Position numbers and translations under genes: made by a program. 64,000 bases of DNA. Origin: Pseudomonadota bacterium (GTDB taxonomy: Bacteria; Pseudomonadota; Gammaproteobacteria; Xanthomonadales; Xanthomonadaceae). The notes below the pieces were generated by a model that worked only from the letters and a program-made list of their open reading frames with translations, did not search any database and was not told where the DNA came from. The stretch is from NCBI GenBank assembly GCA_023419315.1, contig JAEZYE010000024.1:62001-126000 (forward strand), given 5' to 3'. Of this stretch, positions 42,961-51,628 are shown piece by piece. How positions within the stretch are numbered: the first letter of the stretch is position 1; each line of letters starts with the position of its first letter.

Positions 42961-43773
42961 ATGAGCACCCAAGCCGATAGCAAGCCCTGGACTGTTCCCG
43001 CCCTGGCCGATGCCAAGCGCGAGGGCAGGAAACTGGTCATGTTGACCGCCTACGACACCACATTCGCGCGCGTATTCGACGCCAACGGCGCGGACCTGAT
43101 CCTGGTCGGCGATTCGCTCGGCATGGTCGTGCTGGGGCACGACTCCACGCTGCCGGTCACGCTGGCGGACATGGTCTATCACACGGCTGCGGTGTCCCGT
43201 GGCCTCAAGCGCGCGTTGCTGGTCTCGGATCTGCCGTTCCAGTCCGATGCAACGCCGGAACGCGCGCTGGATGCCTCGACCGCGCTGCTGCAGGCCGGCG
43301 CGGAAATGGTCAAGCTGGAAGGCGCCGGCCACAAGCTCGACGTCATCCGCTTCCTGGCCGAGCGCGACATTCCCGTGTGTTCGCATCTGGGACTGACACC
43401 GCAATCGGTGCTGACCTTCGGCGGCTACAAGGTGCAGGGGCGCGATGAAGCCGCCGCCGCGCGACTGCGTGCCGATGCGCGTGCGGTCGCCGATGCCGGC
43501 GCGTCGCTGCTTGTGCTGGAATGCGTGCCATCGCCGCTGGCGGCGCAGATCACGCAGGAAATCGGCATTCCCACCATCGGCATCGGCGCCGGCCCCGGCT
43601 GCGATGGCCAGGTCCTGGTGCAGCACGATTTCCTCGGCCTGGACAGCGGTCATCGCCGGCCGAAATTCGTCAAGGATTTCCTCGCCGAAGGCGGTTCGAT
43701 CGCCGGCGCGGTGCGTGCCTACGCCGAAGCCGTCCGCGACGGCAGCTTTCCCGACGCCAGCCACTCGTACTGA
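42961..43773 (+). CDS. panB: 3-methyl-2-oxobutanoate hydroxymethyltransferase
   Basis: This 270-residue TIM-barrel enzyme shows LVMLTAYDTTFARVFDANGADLILVGDSLGMVVLGHDSTLPVTLADMVYHTAAVSRG (metal-binding D-S and substrate loop), VCSHLGLTPQSV and IPTIGIGAGPGCDGQVLVQHDFLG. It makes ketopantoate from alpha-ketoisovalerate in pantothenate synthesis. First gene of panBCD; panC follows 32 nt downstream. Confidence 0.95.
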   Translation: MSTQADSKPWTVPALADAKREGRKLVMLTAYDTTFARVFDANGADLILVGDSLGMVVLGHDSTLPVTLADMVYHTAAVSRGLKRALLVSDLPFQSDATPERALDASTALLQAGAEMVKLEGAGHKLDVIRFLAERDIPVCSHLGLTPQSVLTFGGYKVQGRDEAAAARLRADARAVADAGASLLVLECVPSPLAAQITQEIGIPTIGIGAGPGCDGQVLVQHDFLGLDSGHRRPKFVKDFLAEGGSIAGAVRAYAEAVRDGSFPDASHSY

Positions 43774-43805
43774 TTCAGGGCGCGCATGCGCCATACGGAA
43801 CCGCA

Positions 43806-44648
43806 ATGCTCGAAACCATCACCGAACTGGATGCCCTGCGCGTGCGCGTCAGGCAATGGAAGCGCGAAGGACTGCGCGTTGCGCTGGTGCCCACGATGGG
43901 CAACCTGCACGCAGGCCACTACTCGCTGGTGATGCTTGCGCGGCAATACGCGGATCGCGTGGTGTCCAGCGTGTTCGTCAATCCGACGCAGTTCGGCCCG
44001 AACGAGGATTTCACCCGCTATCCGCGCACGCCGGAAGCCGACATGACCGGGCTGGAAGGCGCAGGGTGCGACGTGCTGTGGCTGCCGACGGTGGAATCGA
44101 TGTATCCGTTCGGCGTCGAACTGGCCGCCAACGTGCATGTGCCGGGCGTCAGCAGCGTGCTGGAAGGCGCGCACCGTCCGGGTCATTTCGACGGTGTCTG
44201 CACGGTGGTCTCGCGCCTGTTCAACCAGGTGCAGCCGGATGTCGCCGCGTTCGGCAAGAAGGATTACCAGCAACTGGCTGTCATCCGGCAACTCGTGGCG
44301 GATCTGGCGTTCCCGATCGAGATCCTCGCCGGCAGCATCGTGCGTGAAAGCGATGGCCTGGCGATGAGTTCGCGCAATCAGTACCTGTCCGGCGACGAGC
44401 GCCCGCGCGCCGCGGAGATCCGCCGCACGCTGGTCGCGATGCGCGATGGCATCGCGGCGGGCTCCACGCGCGAACAGGTCGAAGCCGAAGCCGCCAGCCG
44501 GCTGGCCGAGGCAGGTTTCGAGGTCGACTACGCGGCGGTGCGGCTTCCCGATCTCTCGGTTCCCGCGGCCGGCGAAGCCGGCGCGCGCGTTGCATTGATC
44601 GCTGCGCGCCTGGGCCGGACCCGCCTGATCGACAACCTGGAATGGTGA
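43806..44648 (+). CDS. panC: Pantothenate synthetase
   Basis: This 280-residue enzyme has the ATP-site VALVPTMGNLHAGHYSLV (HIGH-like H-A-G-H), FVNPTQFGPNEDFTRYPRTPEAD, and FGKKDYQQLAVIRQLVADL, followed by MSSRNQYLSGDER. It joins pantoate and beta-alanine. The frame is open far upstream, but the ATG at 43806 is the position before the conserved start. Length matches E. coli PanC (283 aa). Confidence 0.95.
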   Translation: MLETITELDALRVRVRQWKREGLRVALVPTMGNLHAGHYSLVMLARQYADRVVSSVFVNPTQFGPNEDFTRYPRTPEADMTGLEGAGCDVLWLPTVESMYPFGVELAANVHVPGVSSVLEGAHRPGHFDGVCTVVSRLFNQVQPDVAAFGKKDYQQLAVIRQLVADLAFPIEILAGSIVRESDGLAMSSRNQYLSGDERPRAAEIRRTLVAMRDGIAAGSTREQVEAEAASRLAEAGFEVDYAAVRLPDLSVPAAGEAGARVALIAARLGRTRLIDNLEW

Positions 44649-44723
44649 GCCGGTTCGACCGTTCGCCTCACCTTCGCCACTTTTTCCATTGCTAGACTCC
44701 TCTTTTCCCGGAATCCGTTCGCC

Positions 44724-45104
44724 ATGCAACTGAGCCTGCTCAAGACCAAGATCCATCGCGCCACCGTGACCCATGCCGAGCTCAACTACGAGGGCTCGAT
44801 CGCGATCGATGGGCTGCTGCTGGACGCCAGCGGCATCCGCGAGTTCGAACAGGTGCATATCTGGGACGTCACCAACGGCGCGCGGTTTTCCACCTACGCC
44901 ATTCGCGCAGACGAAGGTAGCGGCATCATCTCGCTCAACGGCGGCGCGGCGCGCCATGTGCAGATCGGCGATCTGATCATCATCGCGGCGTTTGCCGGCA
45001 TGAGCGAAGAGGAAGCCGAGCGCTTCCAGCCCAAGCTCATCTACGTGGACGGCGACAACCGCATCACCCACACCAACCACACCATTCCCAAGCAGGCCGC
45101 ATGA
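44724..45104 (+). CDS. panD: Aspartate 1-decarboxylase (pyruvoyl enzyme)
   Basis: This 126-residue proenzyme has the self-cleavage site Gly24-Ser25 in LNYEGSIAID; Ser25 becomes the pyruvoyl group. Further motifs are TKIHRATVTHAELNYEG at the start and GARFSTYAIRADEGSGIISLNGGAARH. It makes beta-alanine for panC. A TAGACT -10-like element lies about 30 nt upstream. Its stop overlaps the pgi start (ATGA). Confidence 0.95.
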   Translation: MQLSLLKTKIHRATVTHAELNYEGSIAIDGLLLDASGIREFEQVHIWDVTNGARFSTYAIRADEGSGIISLNGGAARHVQIGDLIIIAAFAGMSEEEAERFQPKLIYVDGDNRITHTNHTIPKQAA

Positions 45105-46624
45105 GCACAGCACCGGGTTTCGACGTCTTGCAGTCCCACGCCGCGCGCCTGCGCGGGCAATCGTTGCCGGCGCTGCTGGCGCGGGATCCGGCACGCGCCC
45201 GTGAGCTGGCGCTCCGTCAGGGCCCGCTGTATTTCAACTTCGCGCGCCAGTCGTACGATCGCGATGCACTGGACGCCCTGTTCGCGCTGGCCGACCAGCG
45301 CGGCGTGGGCGCCGCCTTCCGCCGCCTCTTCGATGGCGAACAGGTCAACGTCACCGAAGGACGCGCTGCGCTGCACACCGCCTTGCGCGGCGATCATTCC
45401 GCAGCGGCGATCGCACGCGAAGCCTTCGCCACCGCGCGCACGGTGCGCGAACGGATGGCCGCGCTGATCGCGCAACTGGAAGCGAGCGACGTCACCGACA
45501 TCGTCAGCGTCGGCATCGGCGGTTCCGATCTGGGGCCGCGGCTGGTGGTGGATGCATTGCGCGGCGCGCTGCCCGGCCGCTTCCGCGTGCACTTCCTGTC
45601 GAACGTGGATGGCGCGGCTGCACAGCGCGTCCTCGCGCCGCTGGATCCGCAACGCACCGCTGCCGTGCTCATCTCCAAGACCTTCGGTACCCAGGAAACG
45701 CTGCTCAATGGCGGCATCCTGCGCGAGTGGCTGGGCGGCAGTGATCGCCTGTATGCGGTCAGCGCCAACCCCGAGCGCGCCGCAGCCAGTTTCGCCATCG
45801 CCGCCGATCGCGTCCTGCCGATGTGGGATTGGGTCGGGGGCCGTTATTCGCTGTGGTCGGCGGTCGGTTTCCCGATTGCGCTGGCCATCGGCTTCGATCG
45901 CTTCGAGCAATTGCTGGCCGGCGCGTCGGACTTCGATGCGCATGTGCTGAACGCCGCGCCGCGCGACAACATCGCCCTCCGCCATGCACTGACCGCCATC
46001 TGGAATCGCAACGCGCTGGGACACGCGGCGCATGGCGTGATGACCTATGACCAGCGCCTCGCATTGCTGCCGGCATATCTGCAGCAACTGGTGATGGAAA
46101 GCCTGGGCAAGTCGGTGACGCTGGCCGGCCAGCCGGTCGGCGTGGACACGGTCCCGGTGTGGTGGGGCGGCGCCGGCACGGACGTGCAGCACAGCTTCTT
46201 CCAGGCGCTACATCAGGGAACGGGCATCGTGCCGCTGGATTTCGTCGGCACCGTACGCAACGACGATCCGTACGCGGAAAACCATCTGGCGTTGATGTCC
46301 AATCTTCTTGCGCAGACCGAAGCGCTGGCGAACGGGCAGGGCAGCGAGGATCCACATCGCGCGTACGCCGGCAGCCGGCCGAGCACGATGATCCTGCTTG
46401 ATGCGCTCACGCCGCAGTCGCTGGGCGCGCTGATCGCCATGTACGAGCACAGCGTCTATGCGCAGTCGGTGCTGTGGGGCATCAATGCATTCGATCAGTT
46501 CGGTGTCGAGCTCGGCAAGCAGCTCGCCAATGGATTGCTGCCGGCGCTGAAAGGCCAGGCGCAGGCCAGTGATCCGGTCACCCGCGAGCTGCTGGACGAG
46601 TTGCGCCGCGCCGGTTCGAAGTAG
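45101..46624 (+). CDS. pgi: Glucose-6-phosphate isomerase
   Basis: This 507-residue enzyme has VSVGIGGSDLGPRLVVDAL and FISKTFGTQET-like region (AVLISKTFGTQETLLNGGIL). It also has MWDWVGGRYSLWSAVGFPIAL (PGI signature) and QHSFFQALHQGTGIVPLDF. The C-terminal LDALTPQSLGALIAMYEHSVYAQSVLWGINAFDQFGVELGK is the second PGI signature. It interconverts glucose-6-P and fructose-6-P, feeding sugar nucleotides. Shorter than E. coli (549 aa) but complete. Start overlaps panD by ATGA. Confidence 0.95.
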   Translation: MSTAPGFDVLQSHAARLRGQSLPALLARDPARARELALRQGPLYFNFARQSYDRDALDALFALADQRGVGAAFRRLFDGEQVNVTEGRAALHTALRGDHSAAAIAREAFATARTVRERMAALIAQLEASDVTDIVSVGIGGSDLGPRLVVDALRGALPGRFRVHFLSNVDGAAAQRVLAPLDPQRTAAVLISKTFGTQETLLNGGILREWLGGSDRLYAVSANPERAAASFAIAADRVLPMWDWVGGRYSLWSAVGFPIALAIGFDRFEQLLAGASDFDAHVLNAAPRDNIALRHALTAIWNRNALGHAAHGVMTYDQRLALLPAYLQQLVMESLGKSVTLAGQPVGVDTVPVWWGGAGTDVQHSFFQALHQGTGIVPLDFVGTVRNDDPYAENHLALMSNLLAQTEALANGQGSEDPHRAYAGSRPSTMILLDALTPQSLGALIAMYEHSVYAQSVLWGINAFDQFGVELGKQLANGLLPALKGQAQASDPVTRELLDELRRAGSK

Positions 46625-46664
46625 GCCGTCGGGAAACCGCAAACCGCCTGTCCTCATTGGTCCG

Positions 46665-46690
46665 AAGACGCCGCCTCGCGCGGCGTCTTT
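46665..46690. terminator. Bidirectional terminator between pgi and queG
   Basis: The arms AAGACGCCGC and GCGGCGTCTT enclose a short loop and are followed by T on the plus strand, with A-rich sequence on the other side. The convergent pgi and queG genes end 41 nt and 5 nt away. Confidence 0.75.
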
Positions 46691-46694
46691 GCAT

Positions 46695-47783
46695 TCAACG
46701 CAGCGCCGCCTTTTTCTCGTGCTGCGCCAACGCCCACGCGACGTGTTCGCGCACCAGTGCGGACGGGTCATCGCGGCGCGAGGTGAGGGCGGTGATGACG
46801 GCGTCGCTGGAATCGGCATTGCCGAGCGCCACTGCGATGTTCCGCAACCAGCGCTCATGGCCGCTGCGGCGGATGGCCGAACCTTCGGTGCGTTGCAGGA
46901 ATTCCGCTTCCGTCCACGCGAACAGATCCGGCAGCGTCGCGGTGTCCAACTGGTTGCGCGCGCGGAAATCGGGTTCGTCACTGCGCTTGGCGAACTTGTT
47001 CCAGGGGCATACGAGCTGGCAATCGTCGCAGCCGAAGATGCGGTTGCCGATCAGCGGGCGCAGTGATTCGTCGATCGCGCCTTCATGCTCGATGGTCAGA
47101 TAGGAAATGCAGCGGCGTGCATCCAGCCGGTACGGCGCAGTGATGGCCTGCGTCGGGCAGACATCGATGCAGCGCACGCAGGTGCCGCAATGCGCGGTCG
47201 CGGGCGGATCGATCGGCAAAGGCAGATCAACGTAGATTTCGCCGAGAAAGAACCAGGAGCCGCCATCCTTGTCGATAAGGCAGGTGTGCTTGCCGATCCA
47301 CCCGAGGCCGGCATTGCGCGCGAGCGCGCGCTCCAGCACCGGCGCCGAATCCACGAACACGCGATGGCCGAACACGCCGACTTCTTCCTGCAGGCGCTCG
47401 GCCAGTTTCTGCAGGCGGTTGCGCATCAGCTTGTGGTAATCGCGGCCCAGTGCGTAGCGCGCGACATAGGCGCGTTCGCCATCGGCCAGCGTGTGCCAAG
47501 CGTCATCGCTGTCGTTGCGGCCGTAATCCAGGCCAACGGAAATCACCCGCAGCGTGCCGGGCAGGAGTTCATCCGGACGGCTGCGCTTTTCGCCATGCCG
47601 CGCCATCCAGTCCATGGACCCGTAGAGACCCTGCGCCAGCCAGTCACGCAGGTGCGCCTCGTCTTCGCCCAGTTCGATGCCGGCAATGCCGCAGCGCTGG
47701 AAGCCGAATTCGGCCGCCAGCGCGCGCACGCGCGCGGCAAGCACGTGTGGTTCCGGTAGACGAAGGTCGATGGGCGCGGACAT
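46695..47783 (-). CDS. queG: Epoxyqueuosine reductase
   Basis: This 362-residue protein has a cobalamin-binding N-terminal region (RCGIAGIELGEDEAHLRDWLAQGLYGSMDWMARH). Two 4Fe-4S motifs follow, in HCGTCVRCIDVCPTQAI and CDDCQLVCPWNKF, and a HEAT-like C-terminal domain ends the protein. It reduces epoxyqueuosine to queuosine in tRNA. The ATG at 47783 is only 23 nt from the divergent nnr start. TATACT lies 6 nt before the ATG with no Shine-Dalgarno, suggesting a leaderless mRNA. Confidence 0.94.
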   Translation of the reverse strand: MSAPIDLRLPEPHVLAARVRALAAEFGFQRCGIAGIELGEDEAHLRDWLAQGLYGSMDWMARHGEKRSRPDELLPGTLRVISVGLDYGRNDSDDAWHTLADGERAYVARYALGRDYHKLMRNRLQKLAERLQEEVGVFGHRVFVDSAPVLERALARNAGLGWIGKHTCLIDKDGGSWFFLGEIYVDLPLPIDPPATAHCGTCVRCIDVCPTQAITAPYRLDARRCISYLTIEHEGAIDESLRPLIGNRIFGCDDCQLVCPWNKFAKRSDEPDFRARNQLDTATLPDLFAWTEAEFLQRTEGSAIRRSGHERWLRNIAVALGNADSSDAVITALTSRRDDPSALVREHVAWALAQHEKKAALR

Positions 47784-47806
47784 CGCGCAAGTATAGAATC
47801 CGCCCC
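47784..47806. promoter_or_regulatory. Shared bidirectional promoter core of queG and nnr
   Basis: The entire 23-nt gap between the divergent start codons holds one AT element, AGTATAGAAT (47790-47799). Plus strand: TATAGA or TAGAAT, the latter 7 nt before the nnr ATG at 47807. Minus strand: TATACT, 6 nt before the queG ATG at 47783. Neither gene has room for a Shine-Dalgarno, so both messages are predicted to be leaderless. The -35 regions would lie inside the opposite coding sequences and are GC-rich. Confidence 0.6.
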
Positions 47807-49279
47807 ATGTCCGGGAGCTTTCCTCTTCACGACGCCGCTACCGCGCGCGACATCGACGTCCACGCCAGCGAGCGCATCGAGGGCGGGGCTTACGAACTGA
47901 TGCGCCGCGCCGGGCAATCGGCCTGGCGGCATGCGCTGGATCAGTGGCCGCACGCGCACCGCATCGTGGTGGTCTGCGGTCCCGGCAACAACGGCGGCGA
48001 CGGTTATGTATTCGGTGCGGCGGCCGTGCGTTCCGGACGCCACGTCTGCATCGTGCACCTGCCCGATCATGTGCCGCGCACGCCATCGGCGCAGCGCGCA
48101 TGCACCGACTTTGTCGCCGCGGGCGGCCACATCGAGCTGTTCGAACATCATCTTCCAGCTGCCGATCTCGTCGTCGATGCGCTGTTCGGCCTGGGCCTGG
48201 CGCGTGCGCCGGATCCGGCCTCGGCCCATTTGATCGAAGCCATCAACGCGCAGACCGCGCCGGTGCTGTCACTGGATGTGCCCAGTGGCGTGGACGCGGA
48301 TCGCGGCTCGGTTCCCGGCGCAGCGGTGATCGCCACGCGCACGCTGCAGTTCATCGTCGAACACGTGGGCCTGCGCACGGGCGAGGCGCTCGAATACACG
48401 GGCACGTTCGCGTTCGATCATCTCGACGTTCCCGTTGATGCGCTGGAAACCGCGATGCCGGCGGCGATTGCACTGGAACATGCCGCGTTGCCGCGCTGGC
48501 TTTTGCCGCGCCGTCGCAACACGCACAAGGGCGAATCGGGCCGCGTGCTGTGCGTCGGCGGCGATCATGGCAGCGGGGGAGCGGTGCTGCTGTGCGCCGA
48601 AGCGGCGCTGCGCACCGGCGCGGGTCTCCTGCACGTGGCGACGCGCCAGGCGCATGTCGCGGCCATCCTGGCGCGGCGTCCCGAAGCGATGGTCGCCGCG
48701 GTGGAATCGAGTGCGGAACTGGAACCCATGCTGGCGCAGGCGGATGTCATCGCGCTGGGGCCGGGGCTGGGCCGGGGTGAATGGTCGCGCGCGATGTTCG
48801 AACAGGCGCTGCGCGCCGGCGTGCCGTGCGTCATCGATGCCGATGCCCTGAACCTGCTGGCCGAACACCCGCGCGCGCTGCCGGACGCCATCCTCACCCC
48901 GCATCCGGGCGAGGCCGCGCGCTTGTTGGGCGTGGAAACCGCCGACGTGCAGCGTGATCGCCGGCTGGCGGTACTCGCATTGGCGGATCGTTTCCAGTGC
49001 GCGGTGGTGCTGAAAGGCGCGGGGACGCTGGTGGCCGCGCCGGGACAGACGCCGTGCGTCATCGATGCCGGCAATCCCGGCATGGCGGTGGGCGGCATGG
49101 GCGATCTGCTGACCGGCGTGATCGCGGCGTTGCGTGCGCAGGGACTGACGGCGTTCGACGCGGCCTGTGCCGGTGCGTTGCTGCATTCGCTGGCCGGCGA
49201 TGCCGCTGCCGTCGAAGGCGAACGCGGAACCTTGCCGTCGGATCTGCTGCCGGCCCTGCGCCGTCTCGCCAATCCATGA
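47807..49279 (+). CDS. nnr: Bifunctional NAD(P)H-hydrate epimerase/ADP-dependent dehydratase
   Basis: This 490-residue fusion has an N-terminal YjeF_N epimerase domain (residues about 10-215; VVVCGPGNNGGDGYVFGAAA and LSLDVPSGVDADRG). The C-terminal dehydratase domain (about 225-485) has HKGESGRVLCVGGDHGSGGAVLLCAEAALRTGAGLL, LTPHPGEAARLLG and PCVIDAGNPGMAVGGMGDLLTG. It repairs hydrated NAD(P)H. The start ATG at 47807 fits the domain boundary and the short divergent gap with queG. The tsaE gene follows. Confidence 0.95.
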   Translation: MSGSFPLHDAATARDIDVHASERIEGGAYELMRRAGQSAWRHALDQWPHAHRIVVVCGPGNNGGDGYVFGAAAVRSGRHVCIVHLPDHVPRTPSAQRACTDFVAAGGHIELFEHHLPAADLVVDALFGLGLARAPDPASAHLIEAINAQTAPVLSLDVPSGVDADRGSVPGAAVIATRTLQFIVEHVGLRTGEALEYTGTFAFDHLDVPVDALETAMPAAIALEHAALPRWLLPRRRNTHKGESGRVLCVGGDHGSGGAVLLCAEAALRTGAGLLHVATRQAHVAAILARRPEAMVAAVESSAELEPMLAQADVIALGPGLGRGEWSRAMFEQALRAGVPCVIDADALNLLAEHPRALPDAILTPHPGEAARLLGVETADVQRDRRLAVLALADRFQCAVVLKGAGTLVAAPGQTPCVIDAGNPGMAVGGMGDLLTGVIAALRAQGLTAFDAACAGALLHSLAGDAAAVEGERGTLPSDLLPALRRLANP

Positions 49280-49317
49280 TGCAGCGAGCGCTTGCGCACA
49301 CCCCGAAGCGCCGCACG

Positions 49318-49329
49318 TAGAATCGCCGC
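49318..49329 (+). promoter_or_regulatory. -10-like element directly before tsaE
   Basis: TAGAAT at 49318-49323 is followed by six bases and the tsaE ATG at 49330. There is no Shine-Dalgarno. A possible -35 (TTGCGC at 49292) has a long 20-bp spacer. A leaderless transcript is inferred. Confidence 0.45.
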
Positions 49330-49821
49330 ATGAACGCGATTTCCCTGCACCTGCCGGATACCGAGGCCACCGACGCGCTGGGCGAAGCATTGGCGGCGAC
49401 ACGTCCCGAGCGCGCGGTCGTGCACCTGCAAGGCGATCTGGGGGCCGGCAAATCGACGCTGGCGCGTGCGTGGTTGCGCGCACTCGGCGTCGCGGGTGCC
49501 ATCCGCAGTCCGACCTACACGCTGGTCGAGCGCTATCCGGTCCCGGGCGGTGAAGCCTGGCATCTGGACCTGTACCGGATCGGCGATGCGGCGGAACTGG
49601 ATTACCTCGGCCTCGACGACGATCTGGCGACGCTGTGGCTGATCGAATGGCCTGAACGCGGTGGCGCGGGATTGCCCCCCGCGGACCTGCGCGTCGAACT
49701 GGCGGTGGCGGATCACGGGCGTGCGGTGCGGTTGAGCCCGGCGAGTGCGCAGGGCACGGTCTGGCTGGAACGCCTCCGTGGAAGCGGGCACTTGCCGGGA
49801 TCACCTCCCCCGGTGGAGTAG
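49330..49821 (+). CDS. tsaE: tRNA threonylcarbamoyladenosine biosynthesis ATPase TsaE
   Basis: This 163-residue P-loop protein has VHLQGDLGAGKSTLARAWLRALGV (Walker A), SPTYTLVERYPVPGGEAWHLDLYRI and the acidic LIEWPERGG. It drives the TsaBD complex in t6A synthesis. Length is normal (E. coli 153 aa). Order nnr-tsaE-amiC-mutL matches the E. coli region. Confidence 0.94.
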   Translation: MNAISLHLPDTEATDALGEALAATRPERAVVHLQGDLGAGKSTLARAWLRALGVAGAIRSPTYTLVERYPVPGGEAWHLDLYRIGDAAELDYLGLDDDLATLWLIEWPERGGAGLPPADLRVELAVADHGRAVRLSPASAQGTVWLERLRGSGHLPGSPPPVE

Positions 49822-49861
49822 GAAGATCCGGCAGGTCATGGATTCCTAAAGGAAAAACCTG

Positions 49862-49897
49862 TTGATTTCCGTTGGCGATGGTGCTTGAATCCGGCGC
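49862..49897 (+). promoter_or_regulatory. Promoter directly before amiC
   Basis: TTGATT (49862-49867), a 17-bp spacer, and TTGAAT (49885-49890) form a good sigma-70-like pair. The amiC ATG at 49898 starts 7 nt after the -10, so the message would begin at or next to the start codon. No Shine-Dalgarno is seen. Confidence 0.5.
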
Positions 49898-51535
49898 ATG
49901 AGCCCGGCCCCCCGCCCGAAACTCCGTCATTCACTGGCTTTCAGCGCCCTCGCGGCGAGCTTTGCGTGCGCGTTCTCCGTACACGCGGGCGAGGTCAGTC
50001 ACGTCGACCTGACCACGGGAGCCACCGGCACCCGCGCTGAAATCCAGTTGCAGGGTCGTGGTGAATTCAAGACGTTGTCGCTGCACGGTCCGGAACGACT
50101 GGTGGTCGATCTGCCCGCGTCCAGCGCGAAGCGCGGCCTCAAGCTGCCGACCGGCCAGGGCGTTGTCAGCTCGGTGCGTACCGGCCAACCGGCTCCCGGC
50201 ACGCTGCGCATCGTGTTCGATCTTGCCGGCGCCATCACGCCGCTCAAGCCGCGAATCGAGCCAACCGCCCAAGGCGCGCGCATCGTGATCGAATGGCCAG
50301 GCGATGGTCCGAGTGCGGGCTCCGCCGCCAATGCGGCGGTCGCCACGGCTCCTGCTGCGAACACGCCCGCCAGCACGCCTGCAAAGGATCCGGCACCGGC
50401 GTCCACCGCGGACGCCGCCCGCGCCACCGCCGCGCTCACCGCGCAAGTCGTGCAGCAGTCGAGCGTGTCGCCGCAGGCCACGACGACTTCGGTTCCCGCG
50501 ACGACGGGCGCCGTTGCAGCCTCCAGTCAGTCGGCGTCCTCGCCGCAGGCCATCCTCAACGGACAGGCGACCGCTTACGAAGCGCCGACGGCTTCAAGCG
50601 GCGTCGCTTCTGCGGCCCCGGCCGCGGGCGTCACGGCCTCGGGCGTGCCGTACACCGTGGCGACCGGACAACCGGCTACGCCTGCGACCGCGAACTCCAG
50701 CGCGAGCCCGGCTTCGACGGCCGCAGCGGAAGCGCCGGCCCCTCGTGTCGGCATGCGCAGCGGCATGCGGCCGCTGATCGTGGCGATTGATCCCGGCCAC
50801 GGCGGCCAGGACTCGGGCGCAGTCGGCATGCACGGCACGTACGAGAAGAACGTCGTGCTGGCGATCGGTCGTGAACTCGCGCGCCAGATCAACGCGATGC
50901 CGGGCATGAAGGCCTACATGACGCGCGACAGCGACGTCTTCATTCCGCTCAACCTGCGCGCACGCAAGGCGCGTGCGGCGGGCGCCGACATCTTCGTGTC
51001 GATCCATGCCGACGCCGCCGAAAATCGCGCTGCACGCGGTTCTTCGGTCTACGTGCTCTCGTTGAAAGGCGCTTCCTCGCAACGTGCGCGCTGGCTGGCC
51101 GACAAGGAAAACGCCTCCGACCTGATCGGCGGCGTGCCGCTGCAGAAAGTCGACACGACGCTCTCGTCGGTGCTGCTGGATCTGGCGCAGAGCGGCCACA
51201 TGCGCGCATCCGAAGACGCGGCCAACCACGTGCTGGACGGGCTCAAGCGCGTGGGCAACAACCACAAGCCGAACATCGAGCGCGCGAACTTCGCGGTGCT
51301 GCGCACGTCCGACATGCCGTCGATGCTGGTGGAAACCGCCTTCATCTCCAATCCGGAAGAAGAAAAGCGCCTGAAGGATCCGGCCTACCAGCGCAAGGTC
51401 GCCAGCGCGGTGCTGGACGGCGTCAATACGTATTTCACCCGCCAGCCGCCTCCCGGCACCTTGTTCGCGGCACGCGCGCAGGCCGACGCCGAAGCGCGCG
51501 CGGCCGCTGCGGGTGGCGCCGCCGGCGCTCCCTGA
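49898..51535 (+). CDS. amiC: N-acetylmuramoyl-L-alanine amidase with AMIN domain
   Basis: This 545-residue periplasmic protein has a signal peptide (about 1-35), an AMIN domain (about 36-140; ERLVVDLPASSAKRGLKLPTGQGVVSSVRTGQ) for septal peptidoglycan targeting, and a long Ala/Ser/Thr/Pro-rich linker (about 145-285). The Amidase_3 domain (about 290-520) has IVAIDPGHGGQDSGAVGMHGTYEKNVVLAIGREL and DIFVSIHADAAENRAARGSSVYVLS, with zinc His/Glu residues, and MLVETAFISNPEEEKRL. It cleaves septal peptidoglycan during cell separation. No LysM domain is visible. Confidence 0.93.
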   Translation: MSPAPRPKLRHSLAFSALAASFACAFSVHAGEVSHVDLTTGATGTRAEIQLQGRGEFKTLSLHGPERLVVDLPASSAKRGLKLPTGQGVVSSVRTGQPAPGTLRIVFDLAGAITPLKPRIEPTAQGARIVIEWPGDGPSAGSAANAAVATAPAANTPASTPAKDPAPASTADAARATAALTAQVVQQSSVSPQATTTSVPATTGAVAASSQSASSPQAILNGQATAYEAPTASSGVASAAPAAGVTASGVPYTVATGQPATPATANSSASPASTAAAEAPAPRVGMRSGMRPLIVAIDPGHGGQDSGAVGMHGTYEKNVVLAIGRELARQINAMPGMKAYMTRDSDVFIPLNLRARKARAAGADIFVSIHADAAENRAARGSSVYVLSLKGASSQRARWLADKENASDLIGGVPLQKVDTTLSSVLLDLAQSGHMRASEDAANHVLDGLKRVGNNHKPNIERANFAVLRTSDMPSMLVETAFISNPEEEKRLKDPAYQRKVASAVLDGVNTYFTRQPPPGTLFAARAQADAEARAAAAGGAAGAP

Positions 51536-51628
51536 GCACGGCGCGATCGTCCACGCCGCATCGCGCGGCGCAGCGCTCGGCTATCATCGGCGCTCATTTT
51601 TCTCCACGGCGCCACGCCGCATTCTTTC

